NCBI GenBank assembly: GCA_900491605.1
Contig: UESW01004358.1
Location: forward strand, 79,910-143,909
From: Calamus simplicifolius
Taxonomy: Eukaryota; Streptophyta; Magnoliopsida; Arecales; Arecaceae
Length of the DNA stretch: 64,000 bases
Reading direction: 5' to 3'
Program-made: the position numbers and the translations under genes
Shown here: in pieces, positions 34,376 through 47,708 of the stretch
Numbering within the stretch: the first letter of the stretch is position 1
How the letters are laid out: each line of letters opens with the position of its first letter
The notes under the pieces: generated by a model
What the model was told of the DNA's origin: nothing
Seen by the model: the letters and a program-made list of their open reading frames with translations, nothing else
Database searches by the model: none

Positions 34376-35510
34376 TTACCATATTATGAATGAAACATTT
34401 ACAACCAAATGCATGAAAATAACTAATGTTTGATTTTCTATTATGCCATAATTCATAGAGAGTCTTTTTAAGGTTGGTCTAATTAGGGCTCTATTTAAGA
34501 TGTAACATGTTGTGTTTATAGCTTTCGCCCAGAAGTACTTTGGGAGATGGCTTTTACATAGCATGGTACGGGCCATGTCTTCTAAAGTCCTATTCTTTCT
34601 TTCTATGACTCCATTTTGTTGGGGTGTCCTAGGTGCAGAGAAATTATAATGAATGTCATTTTCAATGCAAAAATTTTTAAATAGATGATTTTCAAATTTT
34701 GTGCAATGATCACTTCTAAGAGACACTATGGTAGTATTTTTCTCATTTGTGACTTTCTTGAAGAATTTTAGGAATATCGAGAAAGTCTCATCCTTATGAG
34801 CCAAAAACAGTACCCAAGTGAATCTAGAATAATCATCTACTATCACAAGACCATATTTCTTTCCTCCTAGACTAGTGATTCTAGTAGTTCAAAAAGGTCC
34901 ATGTGAAGTAGCTCTAGTGGCTTAAAAGTGAAAACAATATTTTTAGATTTAAAAGAATTTCTAGTCTATTTTTCAAATTGACATGCATCACATATTCTGT
35001 TATTTTCAAAATCTAGTTTTGGAAGTCCTTTAACTAAATCCATTCTAATTAGTTTTGAAATTAGGTGTGTGCTTGCATGACCTAATCTACGATGCCATAG
35101 CCATCCAATCTCATTTACATTAGCATTATCAGCAACTAAACAATGATTACTAGTAGACAAATTGTCTAAATCAATTAAGTATACATTGCCATTTATATTT
35201 TCAAAAAATACAATGCTATTGTTAATGGGATTAGAAACAATGCAGATAGAAGCTTCAAATGAAACTTTGAAACCTTTATCATACAATTGGCTAATACTAA
35301 TTAAATTATGCTTTAAACCATCAACATATAAAACATTCTCAATAAAGGTGGATGGAGTTATTTGAATGTTACCAAGGTCCATAATCTGACCTTTGCCATT
35401 GTCTCAAAAAGTAACAACTCCTCCTCTTTTATCTTCAAGGGTGATGAATTGATCCTTGTCGCCCATCATATGCCTTGAGCAGCCACTATCAAGATACCAC
35501 TTTTGTTTTG
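34376..35510 (-). pseudogene. Copia protease, gag-pre-integrase and integrase relic
   Basis: Protease site WYLDSGCSRHMMG keeps D-S-G (Asp codon at 35488-35490). Then an open piece 34966-35382 has NVLYVDGLKHNLISISQLYD and the integrase zinc region HRRLGHAS ... CDACQFEK. After a break, 34376-34846 has the core: VDDYSRFTWVLFL (Asp), LRSDHCTKFEN (Asp; expected G and E in HGTEFEN are C and K) and PQQNGVIERKNRTLEDMAR (Glu). The frame is not continuous. Confidence 0.88.
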
Positions 35511-35599
35511 ATCCTTTGGCCGCAAGACACTCTTGTAAGATAATCAAATCTTATATTTAGATACCCAAGCTTTCTTGGGTCCTTCATGGTTAGTGCAAT

Positions 35600-37176
35600 A
35601 AAAATTGTTCCTTTTGGAACCTATATTTTCTTGCCTTTAATATTTAAATTCTTATTAATTTTTCTAAAATTGCATTCATAAGATTTATGTCCTTTCTTGT
35701 TGCAATGATAACATGAAATATTATTTTTTATTATTTTCTTAACAAAGAAATTATTTACAAATTTTTGTTTCATATGAGATCTATAACCTAATCCGGCTTT
35801 ATCAAAAACTGCTATTTGATTACTTAGAAGTAAATTTAAATTTTCTGAGCTATATGTAAATTTATCAACAATGTTTTTATACTTATCAACTTCTTTCTTT
35901 AAATTAATGTTTTCATTGGAAATTGATTCTTTTTCTTTTTAAAAACCTTCCTTTTTAGCTTTTAAATCTTTAATTTCAAGAGTTAATTCATTTTTCTTTA
36001 ATAAGATTTAAATTTTTAGTTTTCAAAGTTTTATTTTTCTTTTTCAAAATTTTGAAGTCACTAACTAGCTCATTAAATGCCTCATAGAATTCATCAAATG
36101 TAAAATCATGAGTTTCAGAACTTACCTTATCGTTGTTTGTCATAAAGCAAATGTTTGCAACTTCCTTTTGTTCCTCCTCGGAAGAGGATTCTTCGCTATC
36201 ACTCCATATTGCAATATATGTCTTCTTTTTTTCTTGTAACCCTTCTTTAATTGAAGACACTCATATCTGAAATGCCCTAGCTTCTTACACTCATAACACG
36301 TTAAGGGTTCTTTTTCTTTTTCTTCTTTTTCTCCCTTTTTCCTTTTATTTTGTTCCAGACCTTTTCTTATGGAAGGGTGTCTTCTTTGCATAAATTTCTT
36401 AAATTTTCTTGCAAGTAGAGCTATTTCATCATCATCTTCATCATCCTCACTGTTGCTTTCTTCAATTTCTGCAGCCTTAAGAGCTATGGTTCTCTTCTTT
36501 TGACCTCTTCCTCTTGATGTTGTTTTATTGTTAGTTCATGGGTCATCAATGATCCAAGTAGCTCCTCCAAAGGTAGAGCATTTAAGTCTTTAGCTTCTTG
36601 GATTGCAGTCACCTTGGTTTCCCATGATCTTGGAAGAGACCTAAGAATTTTGTGCACCAATTCAGAGTTAGTGTAAGTTTTTCCTAGACTTTTTAAACCA
36701 TTCATAATATCAGTGAATCTAGTGTACATGCATGTGATTGATTCAGTTTGTTCCATGCTAAACAATTCATATTTATCACTAAAATATTAATTTTAGATTC
36801 TTTAACTTGATTAGTACCCTCATGGGTAACTTCTAATCTATCCCAAATTTTTTTTTGTAGAAATACAAGTAGAGATGTGATTAAACTCATTAGCATCTAA
36901 AGAATAGTACAAAACATTCATAGCTTTAGCATTGAGCTGAGCCAACTTTATATCATGTTGATCCCATTCCATTTTCGGCTTAGGAATCACCATGTTATCT
37001 ACTCTTATTGTGGGTGTGTGAGGATCATTTACTATGATGCCCCATAGTTCATAGTCAAGTGCTTGAATAAAAATTTTTATTCTAGCTTTCCAATAACCAT
37101 AATTTGTACCATTAAATAAAGGAGGTCGATTAGTGGATTGACCTTCTGAAAAAGATGATCCAACTTGAGCTGCCAT
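35600..37176 (-). pseudogene. Copia gag relic with two zinc knuckles
   Basis: Starts at ATG 37176 (MAAQVGSSFSEGQ), 46 bases after the primer binding site. The gag core is in three or four frames (RPPLFNGTNYGYWKARI; SIACMYTRFTDI-type region; RILRSLPRSWETKVTAI). Two CX2CX4HX4C knuckles: CYECKKLGHFRYEC at 36257-36298 and CYHCNKKGHKSYEC at 35672-35713, with an acidic Ser-rich stretch (WSDSEESSSEEEQKEVANI) between them. Several frameshifts. Confidence 0.85.
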
Positions 37177-37222
37177 TTGGATCTTTGACTCTTGATCGTT
37201 AGATCAAATTTAAATGAGCACA

Positions 37223-37234
37223 AGCTCTAACACC
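37223..37234 (-). other. Primer binding site of copia element
   Basis: Minus strand reads TGGTGTTAGAGC, against TGGTATCAGAGC for tRNA-iMet: two differences, both transitions. Starts three bases inside the LTR edge. Confidence 0.75.
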
Positions 37235-37237
37235 AAT

Positions 37238-38811
37238 TGTTGGCCCAGATGGCAACCCAAGAGGGGGGATGAATTGGGTTCTTTAAAAAATTTAACTCTT
37301 TAAAAATAATTAGATTGATATGAAGGTGCTTAAGTGAACTGAATTAATTAAAGCTAAGCACAAATAAAGAAGATAGAGAGAGAGATAATACACGGCAAAC
37401 ACAAAGATTTTATAGTGGTTCGGTGTATCCAACACCTACGTCCACTCCCAAGCAACACTTGGGTCCACATTATAATCCTACCGATTACAGTCGAGTTGTT
37501 TTACAAGCTCACAACTCCAACTTATTGTTTTACCCGGGATCACAATGAATCCAGTCAATTTTTTTGGGCTCACCAACACACAACCCAAACCCAAGCTAAT
37601 CTTAGCTTGTCCCGAGGTATACTACCTCCACTAATTCAATCCCCCTGATTGAATTAGCAAACAATAATTTGAAAATAAGGTTTACAATACAAAACAGCTC
37701 CTCAAATGAGCAAATATTCAATTTAAATAGACAAGGATTAGAAAAGCCTGTTTGAAGCGATTTGAATGCGGGCTTTTCTTTTTTTTCTTCTTTTGCTCTT
37801 CTCCTTTGAATGGTTGAATCAAGCTTCAGCTCTGATTCTTCATAGAAGTTTGTTGTGGAGAAGTTGAAGAGAAAGGGGCTTTTGAGCTTCTTCTTTTCTT
37901 CTTTGTAAATCCTTCAAAAACAATCTTTGAGAGCTTTGGATTTCTTTTGAATCTCTCTTCAGATAGTCGGCGTGGACACAAAGATTTCTCTTTGAAAACT
38001 TTCCTCTCGTTTTCACTTGATTTTTTTTGATTTTTCAGTCTCTTTTTTCTTCTCTTTTTTTTTCAAACGGACGGTTGCCCTTTTTATAGATCTCTTAATC
38101 CAAGGATTAGGTGAGAAAAATAGCCGTTATAGAGTACTTGGATTGCTTCTACACACAAAGAAATATAGATGTTAGAGATTAGGTAAAAAAATATTATCGT
38201 TGGAGTCCGTTCTGATATTTAAAAATCTGTTCCTGACAAGTTGGAGTCGGCTTCAACTTTGCAGGTGTCGGCTCCAACTTGGGTTTCCAAAAATAGTAAA
38301 TAAAAGGTTTGTTAGGGAGTCGGCTCTGGAAAAGTGATGTGTCGGCTCGGCGCATTCAGGTGTCGGCTCCCGAAACCGAGGGTGTCGACTCCGACGATGT
38401 CTAAAAAATACGCTCTTTGTTCTCAGGTTAGAGTTGGCTTCGGAAATTTCAGGTGTCGGCTCCCGAACTCCAGGTGTCGGCTCTCGAATTCAAGGTGTCG
38501 GCTTCAAAAACTAACGCAGAAAGCACTTCTCTATATCTCATGTTAGAGTCGGCTCTAGAGTTTTAGGGGTCGACTTCAAACCGTGCCAAAAACTTAGAAA
38601 TATTCTGATACGCTCTCCAGACACTGTAGGTGTTGACTCCAAGGTCTGAACTTAAATATTTTCTATTTAAAACATAATTCAAAACTGATTTTGTATATCA
38701 TTTGAATAATTAAACATTCTTAATACCTGAAACACTTCTCAAATTTGTTAGAAACATAATGAATATACTCATAGCTTTTGTTAATCATCAAAATCAATAA
38801 TTGGGTCAACA
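37238..38811 (-). repeat. 5' LTR of copia element
   Basis: TGTTGG...CAACA bounded, 1574 bp. Carries the same GTGTCGGCTCC word array (about 38240-38640). Followed by the target duplication CTTAT (38812-38816). Confidence 0.94.
38077..38088 (-). promoter_or_regulatory. TATA box in copia 5' LTR
   Basis: Minus strand reads TATAAAAAGGG, conserved in the 3' LTR at 29278-29290, pointing toward gag. Confidence 0.6.
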
Positions 38812-38816
38812 CTTAT

Positions 38817-39558
38817 CATAATTTTTTTCTTGTGATAATAATTATTGTCATAAATAACTAACTATATGCGACAACAAACATTGTCACAAAAGAAAAAACT
38901 TTTAATGATAGAGGTATATGCGACTACCTTATAATCAGCTATAGTTGTCACAACAAATCTTTAGTGATAATATTTTTATCATATATGATAACTTTAATAG
39001 TCATAAAAAGTAATTTTTTATAATAATGTGTGATACTTTAATTTAGTACCCATTAGTTAAAAATATTGAAAATAATATAATTAAAATTTTTGAATGTAAA
39101 TATATCCATTATACTTGACATCAAGTTAGATTTCTAACGTATCTTGAATCACTCAAATCGTAGTTCAATTGAAATAGTTACAAGTAATTTTATGAATATA
39201 TGTCAATGCTTATGAACTTTAAAAAATTATAAACATGCCATCACATGAAGATAATTTAATGATGATTTTAATTGTATTATAATATATATTTTTTTATATT
39301 TAAAAAATATATTAGTTTTTTAGAAGAACTAACAAGCCTATATTTTTAAATAAGTCAGAAATATATTTTTAAATATTTATTAGATATTTATCATTTTAAT
39401 TTTCTTAAAAACATTAGTTTTTTAGAAGAACTAACAAGCCTATTGGTTTTGGAGATTTTACTTTATAAATAGTCTTATAATCATTTGACATGAATTATCC
39501 ATCAATATAGATCATAAAGTTTGTCTATAATTCTTGACTCTAGAGTGATTTATTATTA
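38817..39558. repeat. Array copy A, last part
   Basis: Continues the unit interrupted at 28444 and matches B's end (48595-49314). AT-rich with repeated words such as TTGTCAC, GTGATAAT and GCGAC in both orientations, as in subterminal regions of DNA transposons; no ends were identified. No gene. Confidence 0.85.
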
Positions 39559-40165
39559 CTAATGATGCGAGATCATAAAATTTTGCAGAGATGACTAATG
39601 AAAGGATGAAAGTCTTAAGCATTCCTTAAAGATGATCTTAATATCTACATAGCATAAAATTTGGAGTCAAGTTATGCATTTCAAGATATGATTCATTGTT
39701 ATGGAAGGCCTAATCAGAGCCTATCCCTACTAATCAGCAAACTAAAAGGGATACCATTATCATCTCTAAGATGGATACCATTCAGATCTTCAACTGGTTC
39801 TGCTTATTGCTCATCTAACTCGTCTCTAATATTAAGACTTTCAATTGGTAACATCTTTGTTGATTTAATACTCCTCATTAAACTTGCATTATAACTTTGT
39901 TGTGCTACCATTTTATCTTCTTTAAGCTTCCCAGCTCTTTAAATGATAGGAAATTTTATAAGGAGAGCATAAGTTAAAATGATAACTCTTAAGGCATTTA
40001 GGCTCAGCTGACCTAAGATTGCATTATAAGTAGGATGATTAGAAAATCTATCATTATGGTCTAGCAACAAGATTCTTCTCTTATAGTTATTAATAGGATG
40101 ATTAATTTTTTGGCATGGATGGATTCTTCAGTAAAGCCAACTAATGATGCTTCTGTTAATTTTAG

Positions 40166-41430
40166 CTAATCAACACTTATGTCCATCATTTGAAAGGTAT
40201 CATAGAAGAGAATGTCCACTAAGCTATCATTATCTATCAAAATTCTCTTCACCTGATAGTTAGCCACAGTCATTGATATGACTAGGGCATCATTATGAGG
40301 CATCTGTACTTTTTTTAGATCTTCTTTAGAAAAAGTAAAACTTAGTTTAACTTTGATCTTGATTTTCTTTAGGGACAGCTCCTTTACTATCATTTGCCAC
40401 ATATAGGCCTTTTAAGTAAAAAAAACTCTCTCAACTGGTAGTAAAGTTGATATGAGTAATATTAATAATTCTAGTTGTAGGTTGATTGTCAAGTCTTCTT
40501 TCAAGTTGGAGCTCTTCTTGGCAAGTCTACTCGGTGATCCTGGTTATAGTAACAAAAATATCCCTATCAATAAGGTCATTGATTTTTTCCTTTTAAGTGT
40601 TTGTATTCTTTACTGTCATATTTATGATCTTGATTAAATTGGCAATATTTACTTCGGTCCCTCTTTATGGGCTTAGCCCTCATCTTTGGAGGCTAGCGCA
40701 TGCAGTCCTCATGATTGATCATCATTTGCACCAAGATTTATTCAAGGGAGTGTCTCTCAAACATCCAAGGAAAAGTTTTAAGTCAATGTAGGGTCTTTTA
40801 GGCTCCTAAGGTTTCTTCAAAGACTCTGTGGGCTTAGGTCATCCTTTTCTTGGCATTTCATCCTAAACTACCCTTCATTTTCTTTATGAGCATTTTTTTT
40901 TTTTTACCATTAATATATTTCTTAGCTACCACTACTAACTCGGTAAGGTCTCTTGAAGAACATTTCATCAAGAAGAAGCTAAATCTAGAGTTCCTTAGGC
41001 TGCCTATCAGGTCTATGATAGTAACCGAGGAATCCATATCTTAGGCTTTCAATACTTTTGAATTGAATTGATGAATATAATCCCTTGATGATTCATCTTT
41101 CTTCTGCTTGATGAGCATTCTTACATAAATCTTTCAATACTTCTTTTGCTTATGAAGTAACTCACGAATAATTAGCTTAGGTTCTTAAAGGAGCTAATAG
41201 AAGCAGACTTCAAGTTAGAATATCACGTTCGAGTAACTTTTTTCAGAGTTATTGAGAAGGCTCAACATATAATGGCATCTAACTTGTCATGTAGTATCAT
41301 GAGTGCTTTGAAGCTCTCAAATAATTGATGAGATTATCTTAATGAACATTGGCTCTTGACATAAATTGAGGTCATTGGACAAGTTTGCCCCTACCTTGGA
41401 CATGTTGCATCATGGCTTCAATTCTTTTAT
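40166..41430 (-). pseudogene. Tat-like gag-protease relic, copy B
   Basis: Protease piece (40166-40402) reads KVQMPHNDALVISMTVANY and ILIDNDSLVDILFYDTF, closer to the Tat consensus than copy A. Gag follows upstream in broken frames up to about 41430. Not functional. Confidence 0.6.
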
Positions 41431-43154
41431 TTATCTCCTTTAGTTGTCAAACTATTTATTGTTTTCTAACCTAGGAGTTTTCGATTTGTATGCTCCTCCA
41501 ATTGCAAAAATTGATCCTAAGGCTCTTCATGTCGGCCATCTTTGTATTTGCCCTTAACTCGTTGAGTCTAACAATTTGGAGGGTCTTCACCAAACTTTAA
41601 ATAAGGTCAGTCATTGCTGACATAACGATATGCCCTATAGTTTACTTTGGGTTGGCCTCTAGAATTGGATCATTGGGGAGCCCAATTCTAAAATAGACTG
41701 ATGAGCATATCAACTTATTGCATTAGGATGTTGAATTGCTTCTAAGTAATAGCTGGTGCTAATAGTATTGGCGAAGGATCTAGATTGGTGGGGCCTTTTG
41801 CAAAGTTTTAGGACTAGACCTAATCATTGCATGTATTGATTTAGATAGTACTCACTCTCTGATCTTTCCTTTTGGTTGACTTGGTTGGTCACTCTCAGTC
41901 GCTTTCTATAGGTGGTACTAAATTGATGCCATCCAAAATTGTTCTTCATGTGTCAATAAAACAAATAGTTCATATCTCGAACTGACATAGCACCTTCATT
42001 AGTCAACCCATATGCATGTCTGCAACATGAGAGAGAAAGCAAAAGAGGTTTGAGTATTATCTCTATGGGGACTCCTTCGATTCTTTAGTCAGCCAAAGGA
42101 CCAAAAAGTTTAGAGCTCAAGGATTGGGCTAAACTTGTTACTTGTAAATTTTGGAGTTGCTTTTATAGGCATTAGAAAAATGTTTTAGAGTTGGGCCACC
42201 CATGAAAGAATGGCTTAAATTATTTACATGAGTTAGAATCCTCGTATAGTATGGCACCTTTGTAGTCTCTAGCCAATTGATGGTGAATTCTTATCCAAAT
42301 TATTTTCCACCTTAGGTCTCCAAATTGATTGATGGTATTAGAGGAAGTATCTTTCGATGATAACTTGTTTTCATGAATAAGTCATGTATTCCAATTTAAT
42401 TGACCATATCATGTCTATATTTGGTCGTCCATTATATACAGTTATTTGGTCTACTTGATAGCCTAGTCAATGCCACATCAGCCTATTCCAACATTTGAAA
42501 GAGATGAAAAGGAGTTGTATACCATGAGCTCCACCAAATTATTAGTTTTCAATGCCTAAAAAGCCTAGATTGCATATCGAACATGCCCTAAATTTTAGTA
42601 GCTAATCTCCTCGGCAGGAAGGGTTGATGTTCCAATAGTATGCAAATATTTCAGGGTGATTCCAAGTTATACTGTTGTTCTATTTGATTGTCTCGGGGTT
42701 CATCTATTGGACCAAATGGTTTTCTTACCCTGACTATCACTTGCTGGATTAGATATCATCTCTATCGTTCCCTAAGAAAACTTGACACCCTCATTACATT
42801 TATCAGCATAGAAGGCTACAGGATTGGTTGCCCTTAGAAAGCACCTTAAAATCTTCTCTAAAGGTCTTTGCCTCTCACATCAAGAGTATTGGTTATAAAT
42901 GACAAGGGAAGTGCATATCCTGCAATCAGTTGGCAGGCAACCCATCCCATACTAAAATTTCATGACTTGCAGCTTGGTACACACTTTGCTTATCCAAATT
43001 GATTAACATTTGCTGTCTTGTTTGAAGTGTTCATTCTTGAGGCTTGTCATGGTATCAAGTCCAGTGTAGCCTTTAATACAAATTGCTGGAGGCACGAAGA
43101 GAAAAAGGGCTTGACTGAACCCCCATTTTTCTACACCATGTTTGGTCCTTAAGG

Positions 43155-43796
43155 GGGTGCTCCAAACACTAAAGCAATGGGGGAGGCTTTGTCAAGGTGC
43201 TCCAAAGACTAGCTATGTGGGAGTCCTTGTGCAACGCACCCCCCCTTGCCCCAAAAAAAAAAAAGAGAGTATAAGTCATGATACTTTTGATGAAGCTTGA
43301 AGCTTTTATCTCTACTGTCGCAAATCTAACTTCTAATCCTACTCTAGATCTGTAACTTTTTATCTTTTGTTTGACTGACATCTAGTTTTGCTTCCTGTGA
43401 TCTTACTTTTATTCTCTTAATAAAACTAGAAGAAGACCTCCTTCCTCCATTTTCAAATAAAAAGAAAGAGAAAAAGCTATCACACAAGAAAGACTAACGA
43501 TTTCACTTAGAGTCGCATCTTTGAGAAATAAAAACAAGTTTGACATTATAATACATGTTCCTAACCTCTCTCTCTCCCCCCCCCCCCCCCCCCCCTCTCC
43601 GATAAGCCATGCTATGTATTTGATGCTTCATTCTAAACATGGCCAAGAGAAAGGACATAGCAACCAATATTAGTCTTGTTAGGTACACTTAGCAAGGAAT
43701 CCAAAATGTAAATTGGCAATTGGCAGGGGGTTTGCAAAAAGAAACCGAGCTAGAATGCATTACAGGTTCTTGTATCACTTGAGAATGGACCATGCT
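43155..43796. repeat. Internal repeat R1, copy B
   Basis: Same start and end words as copy A R1. The (TC)n site is replaced by C20 at 43576-43595 flanked by TC remnants. Confidence 0.75.
43576..43595. repeat. C20 homopolymer replacing a TC microsatellite
   Basis: Twenty C between TCTCTCT-type remnants, at the exact place where A and C have TC dinucleotides. Confidence 0.95.
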
Positions 43797-46700
43797 TCAA
43801 ATCTAGTGGTGGCATCTCCACCATATTTCTCATAAAATTTCAAGCATTAAAATGAGAATGCATGAACGTGCGAGTTATTTTGTCTGTGGATCTCAAATAT
43901 CAAAAAGAGTTTAGAAGGGATTAAGGGACACCATGTCAAGGATTGAAGTTGGAAAGTTTGAAGTTGAAATTGGATTGATTAGATACACTCATGAGTGGTG
44001 CAAAAATGAAAGTGACGGCTGGGCACCAAAAGGTAGGTTAAAAATATATTCAAATGTTCATCATGTATCATGCAATATATGAATTATGTCGATGTATCTC
44101 TCCCATTTTGGAAGAGAAATTATGGCAATACTTTAAGTCAATATATTTTCTATTAAATTTTTTTGATTAAGGTACAATATCTTTAAATTATTTTAGGTAA
44201 TAAATTGAAGGCCATTGTGCATGGGCTTTAAAATACATTTATCATGACAATAATACATTTGCATATGCATTGATATCAATGGATCTTGCCCAATATAGAA
44301 GGGAAATTATGGTAGGGATTTAATTCATCATATTTGCTTTGTGATTCTCCCAACCTAAGTGCAGTGTATTTGAAATTATTTTGTCTTATAAATTGGAGAG
44401 CCATTCTACAAAGGCTCCAAAGAAATGCGTAGCTGGTTGCATAAGAGGAATTGTGCCATGCCTTTCAATGATTTCCTCACCATCTCCATTATCTATTATA
44501 AGGGGAGACTCAAAGTAGTTGGGTTGGTTTCAAGTGATGCTGCCAATGTTATCATGCTTTGAGGCTTAGAGTCTGATCCCAACTAACCCATTATGGATCA
44601 ATTCGTAAGTATGAAAATCTAATTAAACCTATTAATTAAGGATTTTCATGCTCATTTTTATTAGTGTAATTAAAAAGTATTAGGGTAGCAACATAAGCGG
44701 TTTTGTTAGCTTTTGGTTGTTTTCAATTTTATTCATTGAGAATATGTCAATTTAGAGTTTTCTAGCATGAATAAGTATTTGTTTAAAAGAGAAGTTTTAA
44801 ATTTTTTATAGACCTGAATGATGCATTTTTATAGCTTTCACGTGAAAAATTCATATGTGTGCGATTCACTTTATGATGATAATTTTTACAATATTTTTTT
44901 ATTTTTTAAAAAAGTTTGGGATGATAAGAAAAAAAAAAAAAGCCTCCTCCAAAGGGTCCACTGATTAGAAAAATTAAAAAATTTTATAAAATCACAAAAT
45001 TCTACGAATTCCTTGCATGGAATTGGATAGAGCTTTTACTTTTCAAAGAAGAGCTGGATTTAGACCGTAAATTAGCCTATAATCTACCGGAAAACTCAGG
45101 AAATACTTATTGACTAAGGATTTTAAGATTTATTATTATAGAGGCTTTTTACCAAAAGACCCTTTGGGCTACTTCTGCATGGCCAGACCTATTAATTCTA
45201 GGATCTTAGAAAATAACCTTGTGGCAAATCAAGTTATCTATATTGGTCACCAAGCAAAGGTTTTCTTTCAATTTCAAGAAAACTTGCAAAGTACATCAAA
45301 CCCCCACTCCCTTAGGTATTTCATAGTATTTTTTTTCCTTTACTAAATCCTTATTTATTTAGTTCGGCTAACTCTTTCAGTATACAACCACAAAATAATA
45401 AAGAATAAGGGACTTCATCAAAGTCTAGGGTTTTGGTGAGGAACTTAAGAAAAGAAGAAAGGCATAGCTGCTTACAAAGATCGGGTATGAAAAATTATAC
45501 TTTATAGGCGAATCCAGTGTTTTAGCATATTATTTAATATTTTTTTGTGTTTATTAAGTCCCTTTAAGGACTAGGCTAGCTAGCTTGAGGCTACTATATC
45601 TCTTTCGACTACTCCTTTGACCACAGGGAGAATTCAACACTTCAACCTTTATAGGCTGAAAAAGTTTCATCCATGAGGATGCTTGATAATCTCGAGTCAT
45701 GGTAAGTCCTCTGATCGAGCCTCCAACTTGTATAGTCTCTTGAAGACTATTAGACCTACCGGAGAGGCTTCGAAGGCCATCAACCTCATCGTAAGATGAC
45801 TTGCCACTTTTTAACAATTAGGACTTGGTTTTAAATTTTCTAATCCCTATTAAATTATTAGGCCATTGATCCTTTAGCTATAGCCTTTTCTGTTCTTTTT
45901 TCTTTTTTAATTTATGGAGTTCACCCTTAGAGCATTAGCAATAGCAGCAGCAGCAATTTTTATAGTCTTCGCATTTGGTTCACCAACTTTACTCATTGGA
46001 CAGCATGTGGGGGAATGACACGAGAGCTGAGGAAGGTGACATGTTTGAAGAAGTTGAAGACCAACGGCAACAGCTTAGTCAGTAAGCCTACGTTCGATTG
46101 TTCAGCACGATGGCCGGTTGCCTCCCAGATTGGCAAGAACAGTGGCTTGGCAAGACTTCGTTTCTTATATGACATGCCATGGGATATGGAATTTGTCAGC
46201 ATGGAGGAGGAGTCCACCATGAAGACCCAGGAGGAGAATAGCTAGCTCGTACGTCAACCTTTCAGAAGAAGACAAGGCACTCTTGGCCTCGGTTAAAGAT
46301 GTTGCCATGACGAAGCCAAGGCAATTAGAAGAGACAGGTGGTAGAAGAACTTATGTCGCAACAAAGGTCAAGCTCAGGGCTCAATGCATGGGTTTTGGCA
46401 ACGCTGCAGGACTTCAAATATAGATTTATCTGATTCATTTGTTAAGTGGCCGCTTTGGCCTCTCTCATGTAATGGCCATTCGGCCAACATACTTTGCTCT
46501 TCGGGCCATATATATTTTAATGACTTTGACTGATGTAATATATTGGCTTTATTAATTTTATATTTGATCATATCCAAATTCTTTAGAATAAGGATACTAT
46601 TATAATTTGTACATCCTATTTCATGAATAAAACATTGTGGTTAATTATAAATACTGATGTGCTAGTAATGGCATGGTTAATATTAGATTCAACTTTTAGT

Positions 46701-47708
46701 AAGGGCCGAAAAGAGATGGTCCAAAACATCGCATGGCCTTGCTCACCAATCGAGTCGTAAATATTGAAGAATAAGGATAAGTTTATAATAGTATAGGGTT
46801 ATATCTTAACCGTTTTACTCTCTATTTAAATATTTATAATATTTTATAAAATAATATAACTAAGTATTGATAATAGTATATTTTTAAAATTAAGCAAACA
46901 TCAATATCAAATCATCAATAAAATTATAAAAAAAAATAAGTAAATATTAAAAATATACTAATTTCATAAATAAAAAATAAAATCATGCCTATTTCATTCT
47001 TGCATTTAAGGATGTTTGAAATTGTTGGTATCGATCCTTCAACAATACTCAAATAAAAAAAAAGTATACTTCTAATCCTATCATTTGTTAATTTATTATC
47101 ATTAATTACATTATATATTAAAGAATATAAATATTAATATATTAACCAAATAAATAATCTAATTAATAATTTATAAAATTATATAATACCATCTAAATAA
47201 AACTCATAAATTTAAAATAAATAAAATTAAAATATGTCTTACCCTCGTATCTAAATAACTTTAAGCTGTAATTAAAACTCGTGTATTTTCTAATAAATGT
47301 TTTTTTAATCATTTTGGGTTATTCATGTCCAGTTCTGGTTCGATCTGAAAAATTTTAGATTATTTTAGGTTTGAGTTAAAAATAATAATATTTCAACCCT
47401 CTTTTATGGATGAATCGGGATTGGGTCTGTGAATTGGGTTAGATTTCTACTACTTTTATATTTAATTGATTAACTTGGGTCAGATTTCTGCAGAAACCTT
47501 GGTCTGGCTCCTGCCTTCAATACGGTCAAGATATTACTTGGCTTGGTCTAATCCTGTTGGCCTCCCAATTTATGGGTCAAAATCTACGGTGGACTCGGTT
47601 CCATGGCAAGCCTCAAATGTAGACATCTGCTTCAGATTGGTGTTGGCTGGGTCTGATTGAACTTTTCTATAGAAATAAAAGAGTTCACTATATCCAGTCC
47701 TTAACAAG

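Larger units (their letters stand above)
28445..38811 (-). mobile_element. SIRE/Maximus-like Ty1/copia element, 10.4 kb
   Basis: Minus-strand element with LTRs of 1551 bp (28445-29995) and 1574 bp (37238-38811), primer binding site, gag, protease, integrase, RT, RNase H and an extra coding region after pol, then a purine tract. Integrase before RT defines Ty1/copia. The gag opening (MAAQVGSSFSEGQ ... RPPLFNGTNY), the long LTRs and the third ORF point to the SIRE/Maximus lineage. LTRs look about 95-96 % alike in a sampled 125 bp. Perfect 5-bp target duplication. All coding regions are broken. Confidence 0.94.
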
